Shown in pieces: positions 1 through 9,500 of a stretch of 64,000 nt of DNA. The translations under genes were made by a program, and so were the position numbers. Origin of the DNA: Bacteroidota bacterium (GTDB lineage: Bacteria; Bacteroidota; Bacteroidia; JAFLBG01); contig JAFLBG010000004.1 of the NCBI GenBank assembly GCA_017303975.1, forward strand, positions 80,149 to 144,148, given 5' to 3'. The notes under the pieces are model-generated. The model saw nothing but the letters and a program-made list of their open reading frames with translations. It was not told the DNA's origin and made no database searches. Each line of letters begins with the position of its first letter. Position 1 is the first letter of the stretch.

Positions 1-8
1 TTTGAAAC

Positions 9-41
9 ATGGAACTCATTAAAATAAACGACTCAATTTAA
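9..41 (+). other. Possible original 5' end of the acetyltransferase gene, closed by an in-frame TAA
   Basis: An ATG at 9 opens a ten-codon frame (MELIKINDSI) that ends at TAA 39-41, exactly in frame with and directly before the acetyltransferase reading frame. Joined across the stop, the residues give a normal RimJ/RimL-type start, with a short beta strand leading into 'LSALTMADCPAL'. A single CAA-to-TAA change would explain it. The alternatives are a base-calling error or chance. The frame match is seen directly; the former continuity is inference. Confidence 0.5.
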
Positions 42-542
42 TTGTCAGCACTCACAATGGCTGATTGCCCTGCATTGGTGGAGCATTTAAAGGATAAAGA
101 AATTTCTGATTTCACATTAGCAATCCCTTTCCCTTATCAATTAAGCGGTGCAGAGTGGTTTGTAAATTTTACGCAACAACGCAAAGAAAAGCTAAAGCAC
201 AATAGAGATTGGGCTATTCGAAAGGCAGATGGCGAATTAATTGGTGTTATTAGTTTTGTAGGCGATGTATCAAGAAAAAATATATACTCGGCCGAAATAG
301 GCTATTGGTTAGCAAAAAAATATTGGGGAGTAGGTATTATGTCTAACAGCGTGAATGCGTTGTGCAGCTTGGCTTTTAAAGAACACAAGTATGTAAGGTT
401 GGAAGCTCCAGTGTTTGCGCACAATATTGGTTCTCAACGTGTACTTGAAAAGTGTGGCTTTGAGTTGGAGGGGCGATTAAAAAGGGCGTACTATAAAAAC
501 GAAAATTTTTTTGATTCACTATTGTATGCAAAAGTAATTTAA
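42..542 (+). CDS. GNAT family N-acetyltransferase (RimJ/RimL type), 5' end possibly disrupted
   Basis: Acetyl-CoA-dependent N-acetyltransferase of the GNAT fold, close in pattern to RimJ/RimL-like enzymes that acetylate protein N-termini or small amines; the substrate is unknown. The acetyl-CoA-binding loop is visible as 'KKYWGVGIMS' near residue 92, followed by a C-terminal 'SQRVLEKCGFELEG' typical of the family. The frame can open at TTG 42 or ATG 57. Family members normally begin about ten residues earlier, and those residues are present upstream but cut off by a TAA at 39-41. The gene may therefore be a recent pseudogene or be re-initiated from TTG or ATG. The main fold is otherwise complete at 166 residues. 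It lies at the window edge, so upstream context is not visible. Confidence 0.75.
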   Translation: MSALTMADCPALVEHLKDKEISDFTLAIPFPYQLSGAEWFVNFTQQRKEKLKHNRDWAIRKADGELIGVISFVGDVSRKNIYSAEIGYWLAKKYWGVGIMSNSVNALCSLAFKEHKYVRLEAPVFAHNIGSQRVLEKCGFELEGRLKRAYYKNENFFDSLLYAKVI

Positions 543-563
543 TAGATTACTATCAATTATTTT

Positions 564-594
564 TTGGCACAGTCTTTGCTAACATATACCTTTG
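564..594 (+). promoter_or_regulatory. Bacteroidota-type promoter for the Tyr-rich secreted protein
   Basis: The -7 element TACCTTTG (587-594) matches TAnnTTTG exactly. A -33 TTG (564-566) stands 20 bases upstream, within the usual spacing. The ATG at 611 follows 16 bases after the -7 element, leaving a short AT-rich leader. Confidence 0.65.
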
Positions 595-610
595 AAAAAA
601 TTACACCAAA

Positions 611-1804
611 ATGAAAAGAAAAATACTAATTACTTTTTGCCTAATTGCAGTAGGCTTTCTGTTTGAATTGAAGGCTCAAGCGTATTATTATTACCCAAAG
701 AGCTACTACTACTACAATAGATATTACGGTTATTACTCTTACGAAACGTATGATTATACACCCTATTACTTTAGCCAAACCTTGGGTTTTGTTTCCGGCA
801 TATACAATGACTATATGAGAGATAAACAAAAGAAAGAGGAAGAAGCAAAAGCTGCAGAGCAAATGAAACAGCGTATTACCCAAATGAAAGACTATTATGC
901 AAGCATAGGTAAATATGCAGAAACGGTGCGTGATGGTTGGCACGAAGTAACAATTATTGGTGGTGGCGAGTTTATTGATACCAGAAAAGTATATGTGCAA
1001 AATAATAGAGTAACGAAAATGTATGCCGATGAATGGATTGAAAATCCTATTGCTTCTGCAGGACCAATTGTAAATTGCCGCACAGGTGTTCAATTGAAAG
1101 GAAAAGATGCAAGTCAGGTTTTGTTAGATGTGTATTTTATAAATTATTTGGGAGATCAAAGTGTGCTTGCGGAGCCTCCGTTAACTCCCGGAAAAGTTGT
1201 TTTTTCTGCCATTAACAAAGCATATGGAGAGTATTATATTCAATTTCAAGACGCTCTTTTTGGTCCATTTAAAAACAAATTCAAGTATAATTATTTGGTT
1301 GGTTGTAATGAAGAATCTGCAATGAATATATCTTGCAAACCCGGTAGATATAAAATAAAAGCTGTGGTAAAACGTGGTGGTGCCGATAATGGCTATCAGT
1401 CGGTATTTGAAATAGATGTTAAAGTAGGGGAGGGGGAATGTCGTACTATTCAGTTAAATGAATTTGGATTGAAAAACACTACACCTTTTTTGAAAAGTGC
1501 TGATGAGTATAAAAAGGGGAAAGTCGCATTTTGTACAAACATAAAAAAGTATAACATGCTCTATGTAGAAATTGATGGAAATGTAGTAGGTCCGTTTGTA
1601 AAAAAGTATTCGAAAAAAATGACTTCGGCACAACTACTTGAGTGTGCTGTTAAGATTGAATATAAACCGGGTACTTATACATATCGTATTTTAAAAGACA
1701 AAGGATATAGCTACACAACTGCTACCGAGCTTTATCAAGAAATTAAATCCGGAGAAATAACTATAAAGGAAGGGGATTACGAAATAGTGCCGATACTTAA
1801 ATAG
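611..1804 (+). CDS. Secreted protein of unknown function with Tyr-rich N-terminus
   Basis: I do not recognise a family. A Sec signal peptide (about residues 1-24, ending KAQA) is followed by a striking Tyr-rich stretch at about 25-55, in which roughly half the residues are Tyr, in runs such as YYYY. A Lys/Glu-rich helix follows (about 70-90). The remaining 300 residues look beta-rich and contain two similar segments with 'GPFKNKFKYNY' and 'GPFVKKYSKKM', hinting at an internal duplication. There is no lipobox and no T9SS sorting domain, so a periplasmic location is likely. It has its own promoter and terminator and is probably monocistronic. Confidence 0.7.
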   Translation: MKRKILITFCLIAVGFLFELKAQAYYYYPKSYYYYNRYYGYYSYETYDYTPYYFSQTLGFVSGIYNDYMRDKQKKEEEAKAAEQMKQRITQMKDYYASIGKYAETVRDGWHEVTIIGGGEFIDTRKVYVQNNRVTKMYADEWIENPIASAGPIVNCRTGVQLKGKDASQVLLDVYFINYLGDQSVLAEPPLTPGKVVFSAINKAYGEYYIQFQDALFGPFKNKFKYNYLVGCNEESAMNISCKPGRYKIKAVVKRGGADNGYQSVFEIDVKVGEGECRTIQLNEFGLKNTTPFLKSADEYKKGKVAFCTNIKKYNMLYVEIDGNVVGPFVKKYSKKMTSAQLLECAVKIEYKPGTYTYRILKDKGYSYTTATELYQEIKSGEITIKEGDYEIVPILK

Positions 1805-1821
1805 TATTTTTTATATTCTGA

Positions 1822-1856
1822 AAGCCTCTATAAACAAAGTTTGTAGGGGCTTTTTT
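1822..1856 (+). terminator. Rho-independent terminator
   Basis: A 14-bp stem (AAGCCTCTATAAAC pairing with GTTTGTAGGGGCTT, two G-U pairs) closes an AAA loop and runs into a T-tract at 851-856 of this kilobase. It ends the transcript of the preceding secreted-protein gene. Confidence 0.8.
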
Positions 1857-1900
1857 GTTTTAAGGAATTACTACCTATTTTAGCCTTATATATTGAAATT

Positions 1901-3442
1901 ATGCAACCGAAAATAACCGAACTAGAAAATAAAATAAAAGAAGCTCATTTGGGTGGTGGAGAAAAGCGTATTGAATCTCAACACAAAAAAGGAAAGCTTA
2001 CAGCACGCGAACGAATTCATTTTTTGTTGGACGAAGGAACCTTTGAAGAGATCGGGATGTTTGTTACACACCGCTCCACAGATTTCGGATTGGATAAAGA
2101 AAAATATTTAGGAGATGGTGTGGTAACCGGCTATGGCAATATCAATGGGCGATTGGTGTATGTGTTCTCTCAAGACTTTACCGTATTTGGAGGATCGCTT
2201 TCAGAAACGCATGCAGAAAAAATTTGTAAGATAATGGATTTGGCCATGAAGAATGGTGCTCCTGTTATAGGTTTGAATGACAGTGGGGGAGCGCGTATTC
2301 AAGAGGGTGTTGTTTCTCTGGGTGGATATGCTGATATATTTTATAGAAATACCTTGGCTTCCGGAGTTGTTCCTCAGCTTAGCGCTATTATGGGCCCGTG
2401 TGCAGGTGGTGCGGTGTATTCCCCGGCAATTACAGATTTTATATTGATGGTTGAGAATACTTCATACATGTTTGTTACCGGTCCCAATGTGGTAAAAACA
2501 GTAACACATGAAGAGGTTACATCAGAACAATTAGGTGGAGCGTCCGCACACTCAACTAAATCAGGTGTTACACACTTTGCATGTGCCAACGAAATTGATT
2601 GTATTAATCACATAAAGCAATTGTTGAGTTACATGCCATCTAACTGTGAGGAAGATGCACCTGTAGTTGAATACAAAGCAGGTAATGAAAAACGAACAAA
2701 ATTAAATTCTATTATTCCCGACAACTCTAATCAGCCGTATGATATACGAGATGTGATTACCGAAGTTGTTGATGGTGAAACATTTTTAGAGGTACACAAA
2801 AATTTTGCGGAGAATATTGTAGTAGGCTTTGCGCGTATTGCAGGACGCAGTATTGGTGTGGTTGCAAATCAACCGGCTTTTTTAGCCGGAGTATTGGATA
2901 TTCACTCTTCAACGAAAGCAGCTCGATTTGTGCGCTTTTGCGACTCTTTTAATATTCCACTGCTTGTGTTCGAGGATGTGCCTGGCTTTTTGCCTGGTAC
3001 CGACCAAGAGTGGAATGCAATTATTACAAACGGAGCTAAATTACTATATGCTTTCTGTGAAGCTACGGTGCCGCGTATTACAGTAATTACCCGCAAAGCA
3101 TACGGTGGTGCGTATGATGTAATGAACTCCAAGCACATTGGTGCTGATATGAACTATGCTTGGCCATCAGCTGAAATCGCGGTAATGGGAGCAAAAGGAG
3201 CCGCTGAAATTATTTTCAAAAAGGAAATTAGTGAAGCAAAGAATCCGGAAGAAAAATTGAAAGAGAAAGAACAAGAGTATATTAAAACATTTGCAAATCC
3301 TTATCGTGCAGCTGAAAGAGGGTTTGTTGATGAAGTAATAAAACCGGAAGATACTCGTGAAAAATTAATCAAAGCATTTAAAATGCTGGAGAATAAGGTT
3401 GCTAAATTACCAAAGAAAAAACACGGAAATATTCCGTTGTAA
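1901..3442 (+). CDS. pccB: Acyl-CoA carboxylase, carboxyltransferase (beta) subunit, propionyl-CoA type
   Basis: Carboxyltransferase subunit of a biotin-dependent acyl-CoA carboxylase, most like propionyl-CoA carboxylase beta or methylmalonyl-CoA decarboxylase alpha. It moves CO2 between carboxybiotin and acyl-CoA in the cytoplasm. The 513 residues hold the usual two crotonase-like halves. The N-half oxyanion region reads 'GGARIQEG' and '[11 protein letters not shown]'; the C-half carries 'FLPGTDQEW' and '[10 protein letters not shown]'. No biotin carboxylase or biotin-carrier gene is adjacent, so partner subunits must lie elsewhere. A B12-binding mutase-like subunit 35 kb away (38.07 kb) could belong to the same propionate/methylmalonyl route. 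It is separated by 32 bases from the convergent ABC genes, with no clear hairpin between. Acetyl-CoA or methylcrotonyl-CoA as substrate cannot be excluded. Confidence 0.88.
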   Translation: MQPKITELENKIKEAHLGGGEKRIESQHKKGKLTARERIHFLLDEGTFEEIGMFVTHRSTDFGLDKEKYLGDGVVTGYGNINGRLVYVFSQDFTVFGGSLSETHAEKICKIMDLAMKNGAPVIGLNDSGGARIQEGVVSLGGYADIFYRNTLASGVVPQLSAIMGPCAGGAVYSPAITDFILMVENTSYMFVTGPNVVKTVTHEEVTSEQLGGASAHSTKSGVTHFACANEIDCINHIKQLLSYMPSNCEEDAPVVEYKAGNEKRTKLNSIIPDNSNQPYDIRDVITEVVDGETFLEVHKNFAENIVVGFARIAGRSIGVVANQPAFLAGVLDIHSSTKAARFVRFCDSFNIPLLVFEDVPGFLPGTDQEWNAIITNGAKLLYAFCEATVPRITVITRKAYGGAYDVMNSKHIGADMNYAWPSAEIAVMGAKGAAEIIFKKEISEAKNPEEKLKEKEQEYIKTFANPYRAAERGFVDEVIKPEDTREKLIKAFKMLENKVAKLPKKKHGNIPL

Positions 3443-3474
3443 TTTGGCAAATGAAGTTTGATGTTTTGTGTGTG

Positions 3475-4143
3475 TTACACCACTTTTCCATCACTCAATG
3501 TAATTATTCTATCTGTTTTGTTGGCAAACCCCATGTCGTGGGTAACAACTAGAATGGTTTGTTTGAATTCTTCTTTTAGTGTTTTAAATATATCGAATAC
3601 CAAATCACTGTTTTTTGTATCTAAGTTTCCGGTGGGCTCATCACCCATAATGATGAGAGGGTCGTTAATAAGCGCTCGCGCAATAGCTACACGTTGCTGT
3701 TGTCCTCCGGATAATTTGTTTGCTTTTTTTAAGGCTTGATCTCTTAATCCGAGCATGTCAAGTTTTTGGTAGGCGCGTTCTTGTATTTCTGCTTCGGAAT
3801 ATTTTGCCAATTTTATAGCGGGTAATGAAACATTCTCTAACACTGTAAACTCGGGTAATAGATAATGAAACTGAAAAACGAATCCTATTTTTTGATTGCG
3901 AATTTCTGCCAATTCATTTTTATTTTTCTTACTTAAATCTTCTCCATCAAAAAAGATTTGTCCCTCGTAGTCTGTATCTAATGTACTTAGCACATAAAGT
4001 AATGTAGATTTTCCACTGCCCGAAGATCCAATAATAGAAACAAATTCTGACTGATCAATGCTAACATTAATAGAATTAAGGGCTTGAAAATCTACCGGAT
4101 CTCTAAACCATTTACTTAAATTTCTTGTCTCAATTAATGCCAT
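3475..4143 (-). CDS. ABC transporter ATP-binding protein (LolD/MacB type)
   Basis: Cytoplasmic ATPase of the LolD/MacB/FtsE group, driving an FtsX-type permease. Walker A is GSSGSGKST (residues 39-47), the signature is LSGGQQQR (144-151) and Walker B is LIIMGDEP (163-170). Its 222 residues are the normal length for a stand-alone LolD-type subunit. The ATG overlaps the permease stop as TAATG, so the two are probably translationally coupled. It is the last gene of the tetR-tolC-RND operon. This group powers mechanotransmission, moving lipoproteins or substrates already in the periplasm rather than pumping across the inner membrane. Lipoprotein release (Lol) is an alternative, but the adaptor next door favours a MacAB-like exporter. 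Confidence 0.88.
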   Translation of the reverse strand: MALIETRNLSKWFRDPVDFQALNSINVSIDQSEFVSIIGSSGSGKSTLLYVLSTLDTDYEGQIFFDGEDLSKKNKNELAEIRNQKIGFVFQFHYLLPEFTVLENVSLPAIKLAKYSEAEIQERAYQKLDMLGLRDQALKKANKLSGGQQQRVAIARALINDPLIIMGDEPTGNLDTKNSDLVFDIFKTLKEEFKQTILVVTHDMGFANKTDRIITLSDGKVV

Positions 4144-5408
4144 TATTTCCCTCTAATTATATCAATTGCATCTACTTTAGAAGCTTTTCTGGCTGGTAAA
4201 TACCCAGCCACAGCAGTTACAACGATGCCAAAAACAAATGCGGTAATAAAAAAATAAGGAGAAGAATTAAAGGTGAGGTGGTCTGAAGATATAAACCCTT
4301 TTATATCCATTTTGATACTACCAATAATTTTTTGTAGTAAACCACCTAGTATAAGTCCTAGTATTCCACCAATAAAGCCTATTACCAGCGACTCGGTTAA
4401 AAATATTTTTCTAATGTCTTTGTCTTTATAACCAATTGCCTTTAAAATAGCTATGTCAGGCATTTTTTCATAAATAATCATTGTCAAAATATTGAAAATA
4501 CCAAAACCGGAAACGACCAAAATGGAGGCAATTACCAAGTAGGTAACCATATTTTGTATTTTAAACACCCCAAATATGTTAGCGTTAGCGGTAACCCAGT
4601 CGGTAGCTTTGTATCCAAATTTTTCTTCGTAAAGCAGAGCGAGATGTTGTGCCTTGTCTATATTCTTTAGTTTAATATTAATGTCGGTAATGTAAGAACC
4701 ATCCACATTAAGCAGCTTTTGAGCGTTTCTAATATTAATGTATGCTCGAGATTTGTCTACCTCTGTTAACCCGGACTTGTTAACACCAACAACTTTCATT
4801 TCTAGTGTAACACCGGTGGGAGAAATAACATACATGTTGTCATTTATTTTGGCGCCAAGCAATTCGGCCAATCCTTCACCTAAAATAATTCCATTATTAA
4901 TGGTTTGTAGCTTAAGTATATTTCCTTGTGTCATGTACTTTTCTACATTAAACAGCATGTTTTCCTTAATAATATCAACACCAGCAACCCTTCCCGAAAC
5001 TTGTGCTAAACCCAATTTGAATATTGCTTGAGATCCTAGAAAAGGCGATACCCCAATAACTTCAGGGTCTTTTTCAAGAATGGAAATAATTTGGTATCCA
5101 TTTTTTATTTTAGGTTGTTCTTCTTTCGGTTTTTGATTTCGTACTACGATCCATTTGTTGGAAGCGGTATCTATTCTTGAAACAATAGAAGGTCTATTTT
5201 TGTTGGCTTCGTTATAGATTCTAATATTGGCAGTTGTATTTATTGTTTGGTCAATAAAAGTGCTTTGAAATCCTGACATTAAGCCGGCTTGAAAAATAAA
5301 CATGGCAATGCCGAATGTTACTCCTAACATGGCAACTAATGTTTGTCGCTTTTTAGAAAGCAAGTGTGTAATAGCAATTCGGACTGTGGGCGATTTTGTA
5401 TTTATCAT
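4143..5408 (-). CDS. FtsX-type ABC transporter permease (MacB/LolCE-like)
   Basis: Inner-membrane permease of the FtsX/MacB type. The first transmembrane segment lies at about residues 25-45, followed by a large periplasmic domain (about 50-275) and a C-terminal three-helix bundle (about 285-305, 335-360 and 385-405) ending 'GYLPARKASKVDAIDIIRGK', the usual FtsX-domain end. At 421 residues it lacks the fused ATPase of enterobacterial MacB, which is supplied by the next gene. Its start overlaps the stop of the upstream adaptor by four bases (ATGA). The pairing with an adaptor and a shared TolC supports a role as a MacB-like exporter in the outer-membrane-spanning complex. Confidence 0.87.
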   Translation of the reverse strand: MINTKSPTVRIAITHLLSKKRQTLVAMLGVTFGIAMFIFQAGLMSGFQSTFIDQTINTTANIRIYNEANKNRPSIVSRIDTASNKWIVVRNQKPKEEQPKIKNGYQIISILEKDPEVIGVSPFLGSQAIFKLGLAQVSGRVAGVDIIKENMLFNVEKYMTQGNILKLQTINNGIILGEGLAELLGAKINDNMYVISPTGVTLEMKVVGVNKSGLTEVDKSRAYINIRNAQKLLNVDGSYITDINIKLKNIDKAQHLALLYEEKFGYKATDWVTANANIFGVFKIQNMVTYLVIASILVVSGFGIFNILTMIIYEKMPDIAILKAIGYKDKDIRKIFLTESLVIGFIGGILGLILGGLLQKIIGSIKMDIKGFISSDHLTFNSSPYFFITAFVFGIVVTAVAGYLPARKASKVDAIDIIRGK

Positions 5409-6502
5409 TTTTTCTCCAACTCTGTATCTTCATCAATACCAGATAGAATCTCAACAAATTCCAAGTCTTCCGCACCTTTTGTAATTGTTATTAAATCCTT
5501 AGTGCCCCTTACTTTTACTTTATTGTTTTCAATAATAAATTCGCGGGGAATAACAAGTGCATTTTCTTTTCGTTCAATAATAATATTTGCCTCTACGGAT
5601 AGTCCGGAGAATGCAGCAATATCGTTCTTTAATTGGATGGAGCCTATAACTTTAGATGTTTTATTACCTTGACTTATTCGTGGATACGCTTCAACAACAA
5701 CGCCTTTGTATGTCTCATTTTTAAAGGCATCTATCAAATACACAATTTCTTGATTCTTCTTTACAAGACCGATGTCTGTTTCATCTACACTAAGCTCAAC
5801 TTCAAAATTTTTATTGTCGCCAACCTCCATCAACACCAATTGCGAATTTGCTAAATCGCCCTCCTTTACTGCAATGTCATATACTCTTCCTTTTATAGTA
5901 GAGGAAATAATATAATCTCCTTTATTACTCAGTTGAGCTTCGTATTGAATTTTTGCATTTTCGTATTCTGTATATAATCTATCTTTTGTACTTAAAAAAG
6001 TGCTATAAGCCTTTAAATATGTCTGTTTAGAAACATCAAATGTTGTTTTGGCAATATCTAACTGTTGTTTGCTAATTGCATTTTCCTTAAAAAGATTGGA
6101 GTAACGAGCATAGTTGGTTGAGTCTAGCTCGTATTTTGTTTTGGCAGAGGCTACTTCTTGTTTAACAGAAGTTAACATGGGTGAATTTTCACTTACGTTT
6201 TTGCTTGCTAGTTCAAGTAGGTTTTTCGCAGTATTTACGTTGTAATCACTTATCTCACTTTTAATAGTAACCAAAGGTTGATTAACACCTACGGTATCAC
6301 CTACCTTCACATGTATGTGTGCCACATAGCCGGGAAGTTTACTATATACTTTATAATGATTAATTGGAAATAACTTTCCGGAAGCATAAACGGCTTGTGT
6401 TAAGCTTTTGCGTATGGGTTTAGTAGAGTTAGTGTTATTTTTACACGAAGCAATAACAACAAGCAATGTGGCTACTAGTCCAATACGAATTAAGTTTTTC
6501 AT
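5405..6502 (-). CDS. Periplasmic adaptor lipoprotein (HlyD/MacA-like), second adaptor of the operon
   Basis: Membrane-fusion adaptor that would link an inner-membrane transporter to TolC. A lipoprotein signal ends at the lipobox VIASC (Cys about residue 20). A biotinyl-lipoyl-like half follows ('GYVAHIHVKVGDTVG', about 53-67), then a coiled-coil hairpin of about 100 residues, the second lipoyl half ('IKGRVYDIAVKEGDL') and beta-barrel/proximal domains. Its ATG overlaps the RND pump stop as TAATG, and its own stop overlaps the ABC permease start as ATGA. It is therefore tied to both machines, though its position just before the permease suggests it serves the ABC arm. It is 365 residues, close to MacA. 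Confidence 0.87.
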   Translation of the reverse strand: MKNLIRIGLVATLLVVIASCKNNTNSTKPIRKSLTQAVYASGKLFPINHYKVYSKLPGYVAHIHVKVGDTVGVNQPLVTIKSEISDYNVNTAKNLLELASKNVSENSPMLTSVKQEVASAKTKYELDSTNYARYSNLFKENAISKQQLDIAKTTFDVSKQTYLKAYSTFLSTKDRLYTEYENAKIQYEAQLSNKGDYIISSTIKGRVYDIAVKEGDLANSQLVLMEVGDNKNFEVELSVDETDIGLVKKNQEIVYLIDAFKNETYKGVVVEAYPRISQGNKTSKVIGSIQLKNDIAAFSGLSVEANIIIERKENALVIPREFIIENNKVKVRGTKDLITITKGAEDLEFVEILSGIDEDTELEKK

Positions 6503-9500
6503 TAGTTGAATTTAGATACTAGTTTCTGTTTAAGATTATACGAAATTAAATACATTACAGGTACCAAAATTAAGGTCAAGAAAGTTGCAAAACTTAATCC
6601 AAATATCATTGTCCATGATAAAGGACCCCAGAAAGCAACGTTATCTCCACCAAAATAAATGTGCGGATTAAACTCTGTAAAAATGGTAACAAAATCAATA
6701 TTTAAACCAACAGCCAAAGGAATCAATCCTAGTATGGTAGCAGATGCTGTAAGTATAACTGGTGTCATACGTGTTCTGCCAGCTTCAACCAATGCATCCC
6801 TTACACTCATTCCTTGTTCTAGCATTAAATCTGTAAACTCTACCAACAGAATTCCATTTCTAACAACAATTCCTGCAAGCGCGATAATACCAACACCTGT
6901 CATTACAATAGACATTTCCATTCCTGTAATTCCTATTCCTAAAAATACTCCGATTATGCTAAAGAAAATTTCTGCTAGAATAATTATAGGTTTGCTTACG
7001 GAATTAAACTGTGTTACCAAAATTATTAGGATTAAGCCCAATGATACGAGCATAGCTGTTCCTAAGAAACTTGCTGTTTCTTTTTGCTCTTCTTGTTCTC
7101 CGGTCATTTGGATAGTTACTCCCTCCTTAGCTTTAAAGGAGCTAATGTTTTTCTGTATTGCAGCAACAACTTCGTTAGGGTTGTAATCACTCAATACATT
7201 TGATGAAAGAGAAATAATTCGTTTTTGATTTTTACGTTTAATTCCACCATACGTGTTTTCGTAACGTATATCCGCAAAAGATGAAAGTGGCACTTGGCGC
7301 AACATTCCTTGCATAGCAAAATCTTGGAATGTAATTTTCATATTTTTAATTTGCTCAATATTATTGCGCTGCTCTTCTTTGTATCTAACCTGAATAGGAT
7401 ATTCATCTTCATCATCTCTAAATTTAGAAGCTTTGTCTAATCCGAAAACGGCTTTTCTTATTTCCATTCCAACTTGCCCCATCGAAATACCTTCTCTATT
7501 AGCACGTTCACGGTTTATATCAAATACAATTTCCGGTTTGTTATTTTGAAAATCCGACTTTAATTCTTCAACACCATCAATTTGTAGCTTGTCTAAATAT
7601 GTTTTTAGTTCAGTAGAAGTTTCCACAAGATCTTCTAAATTATCGCCTGTAATTTCAATATTAATTGGCTTGGGAACCGGTGGCCCTGCTTGTTCCGGAG
7701 CAACTGTAATTTCCGCTCCCGGAATACCTTTTACAGCATCACGTATTTTAGTTAAGTATTGTGCCGTAGAAACGCCTTTACGCTCTCCAAAAGGAACAAA
7801 AGCAACTGCAATTTTCCCTCTGTTTGCATATTGTCCTTGATCTTCGTCTTGAGGATCGGTTACGCCAATAGTAACATTTGCAATTATAGAAGATACAACA
7901 GCGTTTGGTTGTCCGTTTGGATATACAACAGAATTTACGCGTTTCTCTACTTCCTTTAATACATCATTCGTATAGGCTTGGTCTGTTCCAACAGGTAAGC
8001 TCAAATACACATACACAAAGTTTGGATCCGACTGTGGAAAGAATACAACTTTAGGTTTGCTAACTACAAAAATGAATAACGAAAGAAAAAATAATCCAAT
8101 GGTATAAAACACCATTCTCCATGGTCTATTCAATGACCAATTTAAAAATTTTGTGTATCCGGTTACAAACTTAGGCCAAACTTTATTTTGAAAACTTGCT
8201 ACCCACTTTACAAGCACATATTTATTGAGTAAATAAACCCCTAAGCAGAATAGTAAGAAATTACCCATTCCAAAATTTCCACTTAAGTAGAATAGCACTG
8301 CAAGTGCAATAAATATAATAGACACCACTTTATTTCCTCTTGTAAAACCATTATTCTTTGTATGGCTTTCATCGTGAGGTTTCATAAAGGATACTGCAAA
8401 TACCGGATTAATTATGTACGCAACAAGCAACGATGCTGTAAGTGTTATAATTAGGGTAATAGGTAGATAAAACATGAACTCTCCAATTACACCATCCCAA
8501 AATGCAAGTGGTACAAATGGAGCTAACGTAGTGAGGGTTCCGGAGAGTACCGGGAGGAAAACCTCTCCGGCTGCCATTTTCGCAGCTTCTTTTATGTTTT
8601 TCTTTCCGTTATCAAAAATTCGGTGGGTATTTTCTATAACAACAATAGCATCATCAACTACAATTCCAAGGGCAAGTAATAATCCAAATAATACAATCAT
8701 GTTCATGGTAAAGCCAATTGATGGCATAAACAAGAATGCTAAAAACATGGAAAGTGGAACAGATAGTGCAACAAATATAGCGTTGGTAGCACCCATGAAG
8801 AACATCAATATTATAGTTACCAAGATAAATCCTATTATAATTGTGTTAATTAAATCATGAAGTGTGATGCGTGTTTGATCCGATTGATCTCCTGTAATAA
8901 CAACGGTAAGGTCTTTCGGTAGTTTGTCAGATTGCATCTCTTTAATCAATACACGAATCTTGTCTGAGGCATCTATCAAATTCTCTCCCGCTCTTTTTAC
9001 TACGCTCAGCGTAATTACATTTTTTCCTCCCAATCGTGCATAACTGGCTTGCTCCTCAAATGCATCTTTAACATCCGCTATTTCTTTTAGGTAAATTGGA
9101 GATCCAACCGGAGAACGTATAATTATATTTTGAATTTCTTCAACACTTTTAAATTCCTTTTTTATGTTAATGGTTCTTCGCATTCCATCCATCTTTACTG
9201 TACCTCCTGAAATGGTAAGATTGCCGTAGCCGATAGCTCTTTCAACATCGCCAATAGAAATTTTTGCAGCTTGAATTTTGTACATATCCAAATTTATCTG
9301 AATCTCTCTATCTAGCGCTCCAATCATATCAACACGAGTAATTTCTTTCATTGATTCGATTTGGTCTTTAATTTGTTCGGAATAATTTTTTAGTTTATTC
9401 AAATCAAAATCGCCCGAAACGTTTACGTACATAATTGGCAATTCGGAAAGATTAATGTCAATCACATTTGGCTCTTGTGGCAAATCGGTTGGCAAATCGG

